From Pseudomonas silvicola (GTDB lineage: Bacteria > Pseudomonadota > Gammaproteobacteria > Pseudomonadales > Pseudomonadaceae): a stretch of DNA of 64,000 nucleotides. Below, piece after piece: positions 52,993-62,753 of the stretch. The stretch lies in the NCBI RefSeq assembly GCF_026651855.1, contig NZ_CP093280.1, positions 3,698,001 through 3,762,000 on the forward strand, written 5' to 3'. Every line of letters begins with the position of its first letter. Within the stretch, counting starts at the first letter, position 1. Both the position numbers and the translations under genes were made by a program. The notes beneath the pieces are model-generated. The model had not been told where the DNA came from. It ran no database searches and saw only the letters and a list, made by a program, of their open reading frames with translations.

Positions 52993-53991
52993 ATGCGGCT
53001 GATTCAATTCGAAACCGGACCTCACCAGCGCTTCGTCGGCGTGATCGAAGGGGACTCGATTCAAGTGGTACGCAACACCTCTACCACCCGTGAACTGGCG
53101 CTTGACGCCATCGCCCATGGCTGCAGCCTGGTGGCAGAAGTGCACGCCCGTGGCACCGACGCCTCGCCGCACAGTTACACGCAGCTGTTGGAAAAGCGGC
53201 GCGTGTTGCCGCCCCTGGACCACGAAGACCCGGCGCACTGCCTGGTCAGCGGCACCGGGCTCACCCACCTGGGCAGCGCCTCGACGCGCGACAAGATGCA
53301 CCAGCAGAACATCCAGGACGAAGCCGCGCTGACCGACACCGCGCGCATCTTCCAGTGGGGCATCGACGGCGGGCGCCCGGCCCCCGGGACCGTCGGCGTG
53401 CAGCCGGAGTGGTTCTACAAGGGCGACGGCTCGATCGTGGTGCGCCCTGGCGAGGCGTTCAACAAGCCACCGTTCGCCGAAGACGCCGGCGAGGAACCCG
53501 AGCTGACCGGCCTGTACGTAGTAGGCGGCGACGGCAAGCCTTACCGCGTGGGCTTCGCCCTGGGCAACGAATTCTCCGACCACGTGATGGAGCGCCGCAA
53601 CTACCTGTACCTGGCTCATTCCAAGCTGCGCAACTGCAGCTACGGCCCGGAGCTGCGAATAGGCGAGCTGCCGGCCCACCTCACCGGCACCAGCCGCATC
53701 CGTCGCAACGGCCAGGTGCTGTGGGAAAAAGAGTTTCTCAGCGGCGAGGACAACATGTGCCACAGCCTGGAAAACCTTGAATACCACCACTTCAAGTACG
53801 CGCAGTTCCTGCGCCCGGGCGACGTGCACGTGCACTTCTTCGGCACCGCGACGCTGTCGGTCGCCGATAACGTGCACACCCAGTTGGGTGATGAATTCGA
53901 GATCAGCATGGGCGAATTCGGACGGCCGTTGGTCAATGGAATACAAGCCGGCGAGCGCGAACTGGCCGCCGGCACAATCACTGCGCTCTAG
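52993..53991 (+). CDS. AraD1/GguC-type fumarylacetoacetase-family dehydratase
   Basis: A 332-residue FAH-superfamily protein of the AraD1/GguC group (VSGTGLTHLGSASTRDKMHQ, GVQPEWFYKGDGSIVVRPGE, LGNEFSDHVMERRNYLYLAHSKL). AraD1 dehydrates 2-keto-3-deoxy-pentonate to 2-oxoglutarate semialdehyde. The same operon carries the semialdehyde dehydrogenase, which supports this function. The metal ligands fall in the AGEE/EFSDH-type region. It is the first gene of the operon, divergent from the LysR gene. Confidence 0.88.
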   Translation: MRLIQFETGPHQRFVGVIEGDSIQVVRNTSTTRELALDAIAHGCSLVAEVHARGTDASPHSYTQLLEKRRVLPPLDHEDPAHCLVSGTGLTHLGSASTRDKMHQQNIQDEAALTDTARIFQWGIDGGRPAPGTVGVQPEWFYKGDGSIVVRPGEAFNKPPFAEDAGEEPELTGLYVVGGDGKPYRVGFALGNEFSDHVMERRNYLYLAHSKLRNCSYGPELRIGELPAHLTGTSRIRRNGQVLWEKEFLSGEDNMCHSLENLEYHHFKYAQFLRPGDVHVHFFGTATLSVADNVHTQLGDEFEISMGEFGRPLVNGIQAGERELAAGTITAL

Positions 53992-54062
53992 AAGTTCTCG
54001 CGGGTCGCCGCTGCGGGCGACCCCATTGCTGCCTGATAACAATCATAAAAAGCGAGAAGCGT

Positions 54063-55376
54063 ATGAACACCAAGACCGAACGGGTCATGCCGCTGCCAGC
54101 GGCCGCCACCAGCACCGGGGCCACCACCGTGCGCTGGCGCATCTTTCTGATCCTGTTGCTGCTGTCGGCCATCAACTACATCGACCGTGCATCGTTGTCG
54201 GTGGCCATGCCGCTGATTTCCACCGAATTCGAAATGACCCCGGCCCTTGAAGGCCTGATGCTCAGCGCCTTCTTCTGGTCCTACGCGCTGATGCAGATCC
54301 CCGGCGGCATGCTGCTGGACCGCTTCCAGGTGCGCAATATCGTTGGCGTCGCCACCGTGGGCTGGGGTTTCTTCCAGGCCATCGCCGGCGGCGCCCACAG
54401 CTGGATGATGCTGCTGGCCACCCGCATTGGCCTGGGCGTGGCCGAGTCGCCGATCATGCCCGCCGGCGCCAAGCTCAACGGCGCCTGGCTTACCCCCAAT
54501 GAACGGGGCCGGGGCGCCACCCTGGTGGACGGCGGTGCTCCCCTGGGCACCGCGATGGGCGCCATCATCATTGCTGCGCTGATCACTTGGTTCGAGTCCT
54601 GGCGCATCGCCTTCTTCATTGCCGGCGTCGGTACCATGCTGGTAGGCGTGTGGGCCTGGTGGTATATCCGCAACAGCCCGGCCGAGCACCCCAAGGTCAA
54701 CGAGGCAGAACTGGCCTACATCACCGAAGCCAATGCGCAAGCCAAGCGCACCCACGGCGAGCGTGCCGCCGTGCTCAAGGAACTGCTCAAAAGCCGCTCG
54801 GTGCTGGCGATGTTCGCCGGCTATGCCTGCTACAACAGCGTGTTCTACGGCCTGCTGACCTGGATGCCCAGCTACCTGCATAAGGTACACAACCTGGACA
54901 TCAAGGCCATGGGCGGCGCCACCTTTCTGATCTTCATGTGCGGGTTCATTGGCGAGCTCTTCGGGGGCTGGCTCGCGGACAAATGGAAAAGCGCCGGCGG
55001 CGAACCCAACCGCGTCATGCGCACGCTGTTCGGCAGCGCCGCCGCAGTCACCGCCATGTGCATCCTGCTGGTGGCCTACATCCCTGACGCGGGTACGGTC
55101 ATCACCCTGCTGTGTGTGGCGTTGTTCTTCCTGCGATGGTGCGGCATGTACTGGTGTCTGCCGGCCATTCTGGGCGGCAAGTCCAAGGCGGGCGTGCTGG
55201 GTGGCAGCATGAACTTCTGCGGCAACATGGTCGGGGTAATCGTCCCTATCCTCATCGGACTGATCGTGCAGTTCACCGGATCGTATTTTCTGGCCCTGAT
55301 CTTCTTCGTGGTAATGGCCATGGGCTTGGTGCTGTTCTCCGCCGTCATCGACTACCGCGAACGTGGTTTCGCTTGA
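54063..55376 (+). CDS. MFS transporter, sugar-acid (ACS) type
   Basis: A 437-residue MFS permease with 12 hydrophobic segments. The ACS-family start INYIDRASLSVAMPLISTEF and LDRFQVRNIVGVATVGWG are visible. The family imports hexuronates, galactonate, glucarate or galactarate with protons. It lies between the AraD1-type and GarD-type genes, in line with sugar-acid uptake in addition to the ABC importer. Confidence 0.92.
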   Translation: MNTKTERVMPLPAAATSTGATTVRWRIFLILLLLSAINYIDRASLSVAMPLISTEFEMTPALEGLMLSAFFWSYALMQIPGGMLLDRFQVRNIVGVATVGWGFFQAIAGGAHSWMMLLATRIGLGVAESPIMPAGAKLNGAWLTPNERGRGATLVDGGAPLGTAMGAIIIAALITWFESWRIAFFIAGVGTMLVGVWAWWYIRNSPAEHPKVNEAELAYITEANAQAKRTHGERAAVLKELLKSRSVLAMFAGYACYNSVFYGLLTWMPSYLHKVHNLDIKAMGGATFLIFMCGFIGELFGGWLADKWKSAGGEPNRVMRTLFGSAAAVTAMCILLVAYIPDAGTVITLLCVALFFLRWCGMYWCLPAILGGKSKAGVLGGSMNFCGNMVGVIVPILIGLIVQFTGSYFLALIFFVVMAMGLVLFSAVIDYRERGFA

Positions 55377-55406
55377 ATTCGCCGTAAATTGAGAAGGTTT
55401 AACTCC

Positions 55407-56960
55407 ATGGAACTCATAACAAAAACAGGCAACAGCGTTGCCAATGCCGTGATTCGCCTGAACCCGCTGGACGATGTACTGATTGCCCGCCAGCCGCTGC
55501 CCCTGGGCCTTGAGCTGGCCGTGGAAGGCCTGGTGGTGAAGGAACCGATCCCGTCCGGGCACAAGATTGCCGCCCGCGACATCGAGGCCGGCCAGCCACT
55601 GCGGCGCTACGGCCAGATCATCGGCTTCGCCAGCCAGCCGATCGCCGCCGGCCAGCACGTGCACGTGCACAACCTGGCCATGGGTGACTTTTCCCGCGAC
55701 TACGCCTTCGGTGTCGATGCCTTGGGCGTCGGCGAACGCCGCGAAGACACGTTCATGGGCATCGTGCGCGAAGACGGTCGCGTGGCCACGCGCAATTACA
55801 TCGGCATCCTCACCTCGGTGAACTGCTCGGCCACTGTCGCCAAGGCCATCGCCGACCATTTCCGCCGCGACATTCACCCCGAGGCGCTGGCTGCCTACCC
55901 GAACGTCGACGGCGTGGTGGCGTTGACCCACAGCTTCGGCTGCGCCGTGGACCCGGGCGGCGAGGCGCTGGCCATGCTGCGCCGCACCCTGGGCGGCTAT
56001 GCCATCCACCCCAACTTCGCCGCCGTGCTGATGATTGGCCTGGGCTGCGAGACCAACCAGATCCCCGACCTGCTGGCGGCCCAGGGCCTGGAGCGTAACA
56101 ACACCCTGCGCACCTTCACCATCCAGGGCACCGGGGGCACCTCGAAGACCATTGCCAGCGGGATCGAGCAGGTCAAGTCGCTGCTAGCCGAGGCCAACCG
56201 CGTCGAGCGTGAGCCGGTCAGCACCAAGCACCTGATCATCGGCCTGCAGTGCGGCGGCTCCGATGGCTATTCGGGCATCACGGCCAACCCGGCGCTGGGC
56301 AACGCGGTGGACCGCCTGGTGGCCGCCGGAGGTACCGCGATCCTGTCGGAGACCCCGGAGGTGTACGGCGCCGAGCACCTGCTGACCCGTCGCGCCGTGA
56401 GCCGCGCGGTGGGCGAAAAGCTCATCGAGCGCATTCACTGGTGGGAAGCCTACTGCGAACGCATGAACGCGCAGTTGAACAACAACCCCTCGGCTGGCAA
56501 CAAGGCCGGTGGCCTGACCACCATCCTGGAGAAATCCCTGGGCGCGGTGGCCAAGGCCGGCTCCTCGGACCTGGTGGACGTATACGAGTACGCGCAAACC
56601 GTCACTGCCCATGGCCTGGTGTTCATGGACACGCCCGGCTACGACCCCATCTCGGCTACCGGCCAGGTGGCGGGTGGCGCCAATTTGATTGCCTTTACCA
56701 CTGGCCGCGGCTCGGCCTATGGCTGCGCGCCGTCGCCGTCGATCAAGCTGGCCACCAACACGCGGCTGTGGGAAAACCAGGAAGAGGACATGGACGTCAA
56801 TTGCGGCGGCATTGCCGACGGCAGCATGACCATCGAGGAGCGCGGCGAACATATCTACCGGCTCATGCTGCGCATCGCGTCGGGCGAGCGCAGCAAGAGC
56901 GAGCAGCACGGCTATGGCCAGAACGAATTCGTGCCGTGGCAGATCGGCGCCATCACCTGA
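55407..56960 (+). CDS. garD: Galactarate/altronate dehydratase-family enzyme (GarD/UxaA)
   Basis: A 517-residue dehydratase. An N-terminal SAF domain (LNPLDDVLIARQPLPLG) is followed by the UxaA/GarD core (RNYIGILTSVNCSATVAKAI, GLQCGGSDGYSGITANPALG, NPSAGNKAGGLTTILEKSLG, FTTGRGSAYGCAPSPSIKLAT). Both galactarate and altronate dehydratases share this fold. GarD is favoured by length and the C-terminal part. It removes water to give a 2-keto-3-deoxy-sugar acid. The start MELITKTG at 55407 is used. Confidence 0.85.
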   Translation: MELITKTGNSVANAVIRLNPLDDVLIARQPLPLGLELAVEGLVVKEPIPSGHKIAARDIEAGQPLRRYGQIIGFASQPIAAGQHVHVHNLAMGDFSRDYAFGVDALGVGERREDTFMGIVREDGRVATRNYIGILTSVNCSATVAKAIADHFRRDIHPEALAAYPNVDGVVALTHSFGCAVDPGGEALAMLRRTLGGYAIHPNFAAVLMIGLGCETNQIPDLLAAQGLERNNTLRTFTIQGTGGTSKTIASGIEQVKSLLAEANRVEREPVSTKHLIIGLQCGGSDGYSGITANPALGNAVDRLVAAGGTAILSETPEVYGAEHLLTRRAVSRAVGEKLIERIHWWEAYCERMNAQLNNNPSAGNKAGGLTTILEKSLGAVAKAGSSDLVDVYEYAQTVTAHGLVFMDTPGYDPISATGQVAGGANLIAFTTGRGSAYGCAPSPSIKLATNTRLWENQEEDMDVNCGGIADGSMTIEERGEHIYRLMLRIASGERSKSEQHGYGQNEFVPWQIGAIT

Positions 56961-56993
56961 ACCCGCTGCCAGCTTTTTCAAGGAATCCGCACC

Positions 56994-58574
56994 ATGACCC
57001 AGATGACCGGCCACAGCTTTATCGGCGGCCAGCGCAGCCAGCAGGGCAATACGCTGCTGCAGAGCCTGGACGCCCACACCGGCGAGCCGTTGCCTTACCG
57101 TTTTTTCCAGAGCACCGAAGCCGAGGTGGACGCCGCCGCGCAAGCCGCTGCGATCGCCTTCACACCTTACCGACAGTTGCCAGCCGAGCGCCGCGCGCAG
57201 TTCCTCGACGCCATCGCCAGCGAACTGGATGCCCTGGGCGAGGACTTCATTGCCTTGGTGGGCCGCGAGACCGCACTGCCGGCCGCGCGAGTCCAGGGCG
57301 AACGCGCACGCACCAGCGGCCAGTTGCGGCTGTTCGCCAGTGTCCTGCGGCGCGGCGACTTTTATGGCGCGCGCATCGACCACGCGATGCCGGAGCGCCA
57401 GCCGTTGCCGCGCGTGGACCTGCGCCAGTGCCGCCTGGGCGTGGGCCCGGTGGCGGTGTTCGGGGCCAGTAACTTCCCCTTGGCGTTCTCCACCGCAGGC
57501 GGCGATACCGCGGCGGCGCTGGCCGCTGGCTGCCCGGTGGTGTTCAAGGCCCACGGCGGGCACATGGCGACCGCCGATTGCGTGGCGCTGGCCATTATTC
57601 GCGCCGCTGAACGCACCGCCATGCCGGCGGGGGTGTTCAACATGATCCATGGCGCCGGCGTGGGCGCCGCGCTGGTCAAGCACCCAGCCATTCAGGCGGT
57701 CGGTTTCACCGGATCGCTGGCCGGCGGCCGCGCCTTGTGCGACATGGCGGCGGCGCGCCCGCAACCGATTCCGGTGTTCGCCGAGATGTCGAGCATCAAC
57801 CCGGTGGTGGTGCTGCCCCAGGCCCTGGCAGCGCGGGGCGCAAGCATCGCCCGAGAACTGGGCGCCTCGGTGATGCTGGGCGCGGGGCAGTTCTGCACCA
57901 GCCCCGGTTTGGTGGTGGGTATCCGCTCCCCGGCGTTTAGCGCCTTCACTGCGGCGCTGGTGCAGTTCTTCCGCGAACAAGCGCCGCAGACGCTGCTCAA
58001 CGCCGGCGGTCTGGACAGCTACCGCCACGGCATCGAGCGCCTCGCAGGCACGCCCGGCGTGACCCTGCTGGCAGGCGAGCCGCAGGCCGGGCGCCAGGCG
58101 GGGCCGCGGCTGTTCAAAGCTGACGTGGAGCTGTTGCTGAACCAGGCCCCGGTGCTGCAGGAAGAGGTGTTCGGGCCGGCCACGGTGGTGCTGGAAGTGG
58201 CCGACGAGGCGCAACTGGCCCTGGCGCTCAACCACTTGCAGGGGCAGCTCACGGCCACGCTTATTGCCGAGCCGGCAGACCTTGAGCGGTTCGCAGCCCT
58301 GGTGCCGGTGCTGGAGCAGAAGGCCGGGCGGCTGCTGATCAACGGCTACCCCACGGGCGTCGAGGTGTGTGATGCCATGGTGCATGGCGGGCCGTATCCG
58401 GCCACCTCGGATGCGCGCGGCACCTCTGTGGGCACGGCGGCGATCGATCGCTTCCTGCGGCCGGTGTGCTACCAGAACTACCCGGATTATCTGCTGCCCG
58501 ATGCGTTGAAGGACGCCAATCCCTTGCAAATCTATCGGTTAGTCAATGGGCTGCCCAGTCGAGCAGCCATGTAG
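56994..58574 (+). CDS. 2-oxoglutarate semialdehyde dehydrogenase (NADP+-type ALDH)
   Basis: A 526-residue member of the longer NADP+ aldehyde dehydrogenase group that oxidises 2,5-dioxovalerate to 2-oxoglutarate. Signature residues: FIGGQRSQQGNTLLQ at the start, GASNFPLAFSTAGGDTAAALAAG, FAEMSSINPVVV (catalytic Glu) and MLGAGQFCTSPGLVVG (catalytic Cys). It begins 33 bp after the dehydratase gene and completes the pathway from keto-deoxy sugar acid to the TCA cycle. Confidence 0.92.
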   Translation: MTQMTGHSFIGGQRSQQGNTLLQSLDAHTGEPLPYRFFQSTEAEVDAAAQAAAIAFTPYRQLPAERRAQFLDAIASELDALGEDFIALVGRETALPAARVQGERARTSGQLRLFASVLRRGDFYGARIDHAMPERQPLPRVDLRQCRLGVGPVAVFGASNFPLAFSTAGGDTAAALAAGCPVVFKAHGGHMATADCVALAIIRAAERTAMPAGVFNMIHGAGVGAALVKHPAIQAVGFTGSLAGGRALCDMAAARPQPIPVFAEMSSINPVVVLPQALAARGASIARELGASVMLGAGQFCTSPGLVVGIRSPAFSAFTAALVQFFREQAPQTLLNAGGLDSYRHGIERLAGTPGVTLLAGEPQAGRQAGPRLFKADVELLLNQAPVLQEEVFGPATVVLEVADEAQLALALNHLQGQLTATLIAEPADLERFAALVPVLEQKAGRLLINGYPTGVEVCDAMVHGGPYPATSDARGTSVGTAAIDRFLRPVCYQNYPDYLLPDALKDANPLQIYRLVNGLPSRAAM

Positions 58575-58577
58575 AAG

Positions 58578-59385
58578 GAGGCTCTGGCCGAAACGCTACC
58601 GAAGCGTCTATCGCTGACTGATCCTCAAGCCCGCTGGACCGCAGCTCCAGGTGGCCCAGCGTTCTACGCTTCCTCCACGAATTATCTGATCGATACTGAG
58701 CACGGTGTCATCGTGGATGTGGAACCTACACCGGCTCATCGCACGGCTGAGGTCGAGAGCACCTAGATCATGATTGACCGGGTCGAGGCGCAGTTCGACA
58801 TCAAGCCGGAACGCCTTATTGGTGACACCGCTTACGGAACCGCGCCGATGTTGGCCTGGATGGTAGAGGAAAAGCACATCGAGCCGCATGTGCCGGTGTG
58901 GGACAAAACCGAGCGCAAGAACGATAGTTTTTCGAGCAACAATTTCCACTGGAATGAAGAGGCTGAGGAATACCTCTGTCCGGCCGGCAATGCATTACGT
59001 AGTGAATGGCGAGCCTTCAAGAACGAGCGTTCGCACGTCACCAAAGACAACACCATTATCTTCCGATCCCGGCAGACCCACTGCGTTGCCTGTCCAATGA
59101 AAGCCAAGTGCTGCCCGAATACTGCGATCCGCAAGATCGCTCGCAGCGTCTATGAGGCCGCGCGCGATGTGGCTCGGCGAATCGCTGCGACACCTGCGTA
59201 CGTGCGCTCCCGCCACGAACGTAAAGGTCGAAATGTTGTTTGCCCACCTCAAACGCATCCTGAAATTGGATCGCCTGAGATTACGTGGCATGAGTGGCGC
59301 GACTGATGAGTTCACGCTGGCCGCCGTGGTGCATAACCTACGACGGCTGGCCAACTTTACATGTCAAGGGCCTGCCACGGGATAG
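58578..59385 (+). pseudogene. IS1182-family transposase relic
   Basis: The C-terminal half of an IS1182-type transposase. The frame begins without a start (LAETLPKRLSLTDPQARWTA), meets a TAG near 58764, resumes at MIDRVEAQFDIKPERLIGDT, and shifts frame near 59220 to the end (EMLFAHLKRILKLDRLRLRG, ending at 59385). The Cys-rich element (CPMKAKCCPN) is seen. It is truncated at the 5' end, with one nonsense and one frameshift mutation, and lies directly after the dehydrogenase stop. Confidence 0.85.
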
Positions 59386-59689
59386 GTGCGCCTGCACGAA
59401 GCAAAAAACCTCAAATCAACCCAATAACAGCGCAGCAAAGGTCAACGAAGAGCTGAGAATCCACTTAATGTGGTGAGTAGGTTCTCCAATAGTGGTCGTG
59501 CTTGAGTTCAGGCCAGCTGAAAATCCGACTTTTTCAACAGAATCGGTCGATACCAGCCGGCCGAAAACGGTTTTGATCGTTTCATATAGCCCCTTCGGAG
59601 CGAGGCATTCCATGGAACGAATCCATCATTCGTAAACCAGCTCCCGGCTCATTGCAATCTCTCCAAATCGACCAACCCAAGGGTGCAAC
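59386..59689. other. Spacer after the IS1182 relic
   Basis: About 300 bp with no supportable gene. The NUDIX gene promoter must lie here, but I cannot place it. Confidence 0.5.
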
Positions 59690-60427
59690 GTGGACTTCGA
59701 ACGAGACAGATTCAACGGCATCATCGTCGACGCTGCTTCGCTCCCGGACGACCCGCAAACCTTGTGGGATGCGGTCGAGGAGTTGGTTGCCGTAATCGAG
59801 CACGAGGGCCTGGCCCTGGCCTGGATCACACTGCCGATCAGCAAGGCCCAAGCCATTCCGGCCTTTACCACCATCGGGTTCTCCTTCCATAGCTGCCTGG
59901 CCGATCAGTTGACCCTGGTGCGCCGCCACGTTAATCAAGCATTCGTGCCCTTTATACCCACGCATACCATAGGCGCCGGGGCCATCGTCATCAACAATGC
60001 CGGGGAGCTACTGGTCATAAGGGAACGAGGTACTACCGGGTTCAAGCTACCGGGGGGCCATGTAGACCATGCAGAGCGAATTCAGGACTCGATCGTGCGT
60101 GAAGTGCTGGAGGAGACGGGAATTGAAACGAAGTTCGACTCCATCGTGGCCTTTACCACCAAACACCCCTATCAATTTGGCAAATCGAACATTCACTTTA
60201 TTTGTCGCATGACACCTTTGACGCAGCGTATCGACATCCAGGACACCGACGAGATCGAAGAAGCGAAATGGGTAGCGCTGCCAGCTTACCTTGAAGATTT
60301 TGGCAACAGCCTGTCCAACCGGCAGCTGGTCAGCGACGTGGCGTTCAGCCAAGGGCTAGTCTGCACCGAGTATTCTTCAAACACTGGGATGCACAAAAAA
60401 CAAGAAATCTTCACGGCGGCGGGCTGA
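59690..60427 (+). CDS. NUDIX hydrolase with NUDT6-like pre-NUDIX domain
   Basis: A 245-residue protein. Residues 1-95 resemble the pre-NUDIX domain of NUDT6-type proteins (RFNGIIVDAASL, ALAWITLPISKAQAIPAFTTIGFSFH). The NUDIX box GGHVDHAERIQDSIVREVLE followed by ETGIE fits GX5EX7REUXEEXGU completely, so metal-dependent pyrophosphohydrolase activity is expected. The start is GTG at 59690. The substrate is unknown. It stands alone, between IS debris and fabI. Confidence 0.88.
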   Translation: MDFERDRFNGIIVDAASLPDDPQTLWDAVEELVAVIEHEGLALAWITLPISKAQAIPAFTTIGFSFHSCLADQLTLVRRHVNQAFVPFIPTHTIGAGAIVINNAGELLVIRERGTTGFKLPGGHVDHAERIQDSIVREVLEETGIETKFDSIVAFTTKHPYQFGKSNIHFICRMTPLTQRIDIQDTDEIEEAKWVALPAYLEDFGNSLSNRQLVSDVAFSQGLVCTEYSSNTGMHKKQEIFTAAG

Positions 60428-60716
60428 GCGATCCCAAAAGCCCCTTCTAGACTAGCGCCCAAACACCACTTACTGGGTGATCGCATGAGGGCCGTCTATG
60501 CGTGAGCATCAGACCGAACTCACCTGCTCGGCAGCGACGATGTGCAAAGGTTGACCGACCGTAATCGGCCAACGGCCAGCGCTCCCCTAGATACCCCTGC
60601 CAGCAAAATGTAACCCGAGATCCATTTGCTTCGTCGGATAGCTAAATGCGCCCTGTTCATCCCCTACGGGAACGCAGCGGGGCGGTAAAGGACTGTCGTA
60701 AATCAAGGAGCAACAC

Positions 60717-61511
60717 ATGGGTTTTCTTACAGGCAAGCGCGTTCTGATCGTTGGCGTGGCCAGCAAGTTGTCCATCGCCTCGGGTATCGCGGCTGCGATG
60801 CATCGCGAAGGGGCCGAACTGGCTTTCACTTACCAGAATGAAAAGCTCAAGGCGCGCGTGGAAGAGTTTGCCAGCGAATGGGGCTCCGACGCCTCGCTGT
60901 GTTTCCCCTGCGATGTGGCCAGTGATGCGGATATCGCGGACGTATTCAACAAGCTCGGGCAGCAGTGGAACGGTCTGGACTGCATCGTGCACTCCGTGGG
61001 CTTCGCGCCCGGCGACCAACTGGAAGGCGACTTCACCCAAGCCACTACCCGCGACGGATTCCGCATCGCCCACGACATTAGCGCCTACAGTTTCATCGCC
61101 CTGGCTAAGGCCGGACGCGCCATGATGGAAGGCCGCAACGGCAGCTTGCTGACCCTGTCCTACCTGGGCGCAGAGCGCACCATGCCCAACTACAACGTCA
61201 TGGGCATGGCAAAGGCCAGCCTGGAGGCCGGTGTCCGCTACCTGGCCGCCAGCCTTGGCCCGCAGGGCATCCGTGTGAACGCTGTATCGGCCGGCCCGAT
61301 ACGCACCCTCGCTGCCTCCGGCATCAAGAACTTCCGCAAAATGCTGGCCGCTAACGAAGCCCAGACACCACTGCGTCGTAACGTGACCATCGAGGAAGTG
61401 GGTAACGCCGGCGCATTCCTGTGCTCGGACCTGGCGTCGGGTATCAGTGGCGAGATTCTGTATGTGGACGGTGGCTTCAATACCACGGCAATGGGTGATC
61501 TAGGCGAGTGA
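60717..61511 (+). CDS. fabI: Enoyl-ACP reductase FabI
   Basis: A 264-residue FabI with the NADH motif [17 protein letters not shown], the active-site stretch [21 protein letters not shown] (Tyr-x6-Lys arrangement) and [11 protein letters not shown]. It reduces enoyl-ACP in the last step of fatty-acid elongation and is the triclosan target. The start follows AAGGAG by a normal distance. It is not flanked by ppiD or other fatty-acid genes, so it could be a secondary copy. Its motifs appear intact. Confidence 0.95.
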   Translation: MGFLTGKRVLIVGVASKLSIASGIAAAMHREGAELAFTYQNEKLKARVEEFASEWGSDASLCFPCDVASDADIADVFNKLGQQWNGLDCIVHSVGFAPGDQLEGDFTQATTRDGFRIAHDISAYSFIALAKAGRAMMEGRNGSLLTLSYLGAERTMPNYNVMGMAKASLEAGVRYLAASLGPQGIRVNAVSAGPIRTLAASGIKNFRKMLAANEAQTPLRRNVTIEEVGNAGAFLCSDLASGISGEILYVDGGFNTTAMGDLGE

Positions 61512-61588
61512 CGGCTTGGCCGAGTGCTCAATGTGCAGGTAAGGATGCCCTCGGTCGAGGCCCCGCGCGGCGCAACACCTGATCGGAG

Positions 61589-62056
61589 TCAAGCACGATC
61601 TATCCGTGCGCAATAGCACCCTTGTCTGGCATGGTGAACGTGGATGTAGCTGACCTGCGGGTCGGCAAACATCCGCGCAATGATCGTCTCAATCGCTGTG
61701 CCGACGACTACTTCAGCGTCAATCATCATGCTGCTCTGCGCATAAGCTCGCAGCGACAACATTCGAATCCGCATCGACTCAGGGACTTGGTCAACCGCGT
61801 CGTAAGCCCGCATTGCGCCTTCCCGGACGAAGATCGCGTGTGAAGCTCGGTAAGGCGTATTGACCGGCTGGCAAACATGGTTGAGCAACAGCACGGTCTC
61901 GCCTATCTCGGCGTCTTTCAATTCGATACGGTCCGGGAAACCGGGGTAGCTGTCGACTTGGTAGCGTATGACGCCCAGCGCGGCCAAGTCGCGCTCCGGA
62001 AGGTAGAACAATGCCTGAAAGGGTTTGGGGGAAAGGCCTATTATACGGTAGGTCAT
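61589..62056 (-). CDS. DUF1203 family protein
   Basis: A 155-residue protein of the DUF1203 family, recognised by YPGFPDRIELKDAEIGETVLLLNH, PYRASHAIFVREGA and the C-terminal YIHVHHARQGCYCARIDRA. Function is unknown. The start MTYRIIGLSP at 62056 is used because the family sequence begins there. The upstream extension is not conserved. It converges with fabI. Confidence 0.85.
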   Translation of the reverse strand: MTYRIIGLSPKPFQALFYLPERDLAALGVIRYQVDSYPGFPDRIELKDAEIGETVLLLNHVCQPVNTPYRASHAIFVREGAMRAYDAVDQVPESMRIRMLSLRAYAQSSMMIDAEVVVGTAIETIIARMFADPQVSYIHVHHARQGCYCARIDRA

Positions 62057-62316
62057 GCGCTTCTCCAGTCGGTTGCAACCGCATGGAAACGCACTACCTG
62101 CGGATCGCACTATCCGTTTCTTGCTCAATTAGCTGCCGGCTGGGGCTCAGGTGGTGCTCGGGGATTGTTACAGTGTGGCGGGACGCTCACAAGCGATATC
62201 CCACCAGGTCATTACAGTGTGATTTCTGATGATGCAGGAACGTTGAAAAAAAAGGGGTCGCAGCGATCACAAATGCAGGCCTCAACCTTGGCAAATGATC
62301 AGTAAGGAAAGTAGCC

Positions 62317-62739
62317 ATGAGAGACCGTCTAAAGATTACTTGCTCACTTCTCGTGCTGCTTATGAGCAATGCGGATGCTTCGCAAGCCGGTAACGACTAC
62401 AGATGCACGATTGAGCGTTTCTCTCAGGCCCAAGGAGATAGCGGGCCAACTTACAAAATCCTCAGCGAGAATTTCGTGGGGAAACAATTCACGGTAGATC
62501 GAATGTCAGGGATCACCGTTGGTGTGCTGAAAAATTCGGCTAACGCTCAGCCAACCGTAATTGATCGAGGTAACCGTGAAAATTCCTTCAAGGTCGTGTC
62601 GATGCTTAGCGCTGACCAGGGAATGCCTGGAACAACAATCACAGCTTTGAATGTGATGGAGTTCGTTGAGGGCAACAGCAAGCCATTCAACTTTATGATC
62701 GATGACGGCGTGTTCTTCGGGACATGTGAGTCGTTTTAG
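62317..62739 (+). CDS. Small secreted protein of unknown function
   Basis: A 140-residue protein with a likely Sec signal peptide (LKITCSLLVLLMSNADASQA) and a mature part with two cysteines (YRCTIERFSQAQ near the start, FFGTCESF at the end) that may form a disulfide. I do not recognise a family. A GGAAAG site precedes the ATG at 62317. Its codon use is AT-richer than the sugar locus. It is transcribed toward the small membrane protein gene on the opposite strand. Confidence 0.65.
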   Translation: MRDRLKITCSLLVLLMSNADASQAGNDYRCTIERFSQAQGDSGPTYKILSENFVGKQFTVDRMSGITVGVLKNSANAQPTVIDRGNRENSFKVVSMLSADQGMPGTTITALNVMEFVEGNSKPFNFMIDDGVFFGTCESF

Positions 62740-62753
62740 GAAAAATCGTTGCA

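Noticed and set aside
53988-56009. 673-residue minus-strand open frame antisense to the MFS and GarD-type genes
   Set aside because: It is antisense to two well-supported genes and has His/Gln/Gly-rich shadow composition without any family motif.
56184-58529. 781-residue minus-strand open frame antisense to the aldehyde dehydrogenase
   Set aside because: It is a shadow of the GC-rich dehydrogenase gene. The length is an artefact of few stop codons.
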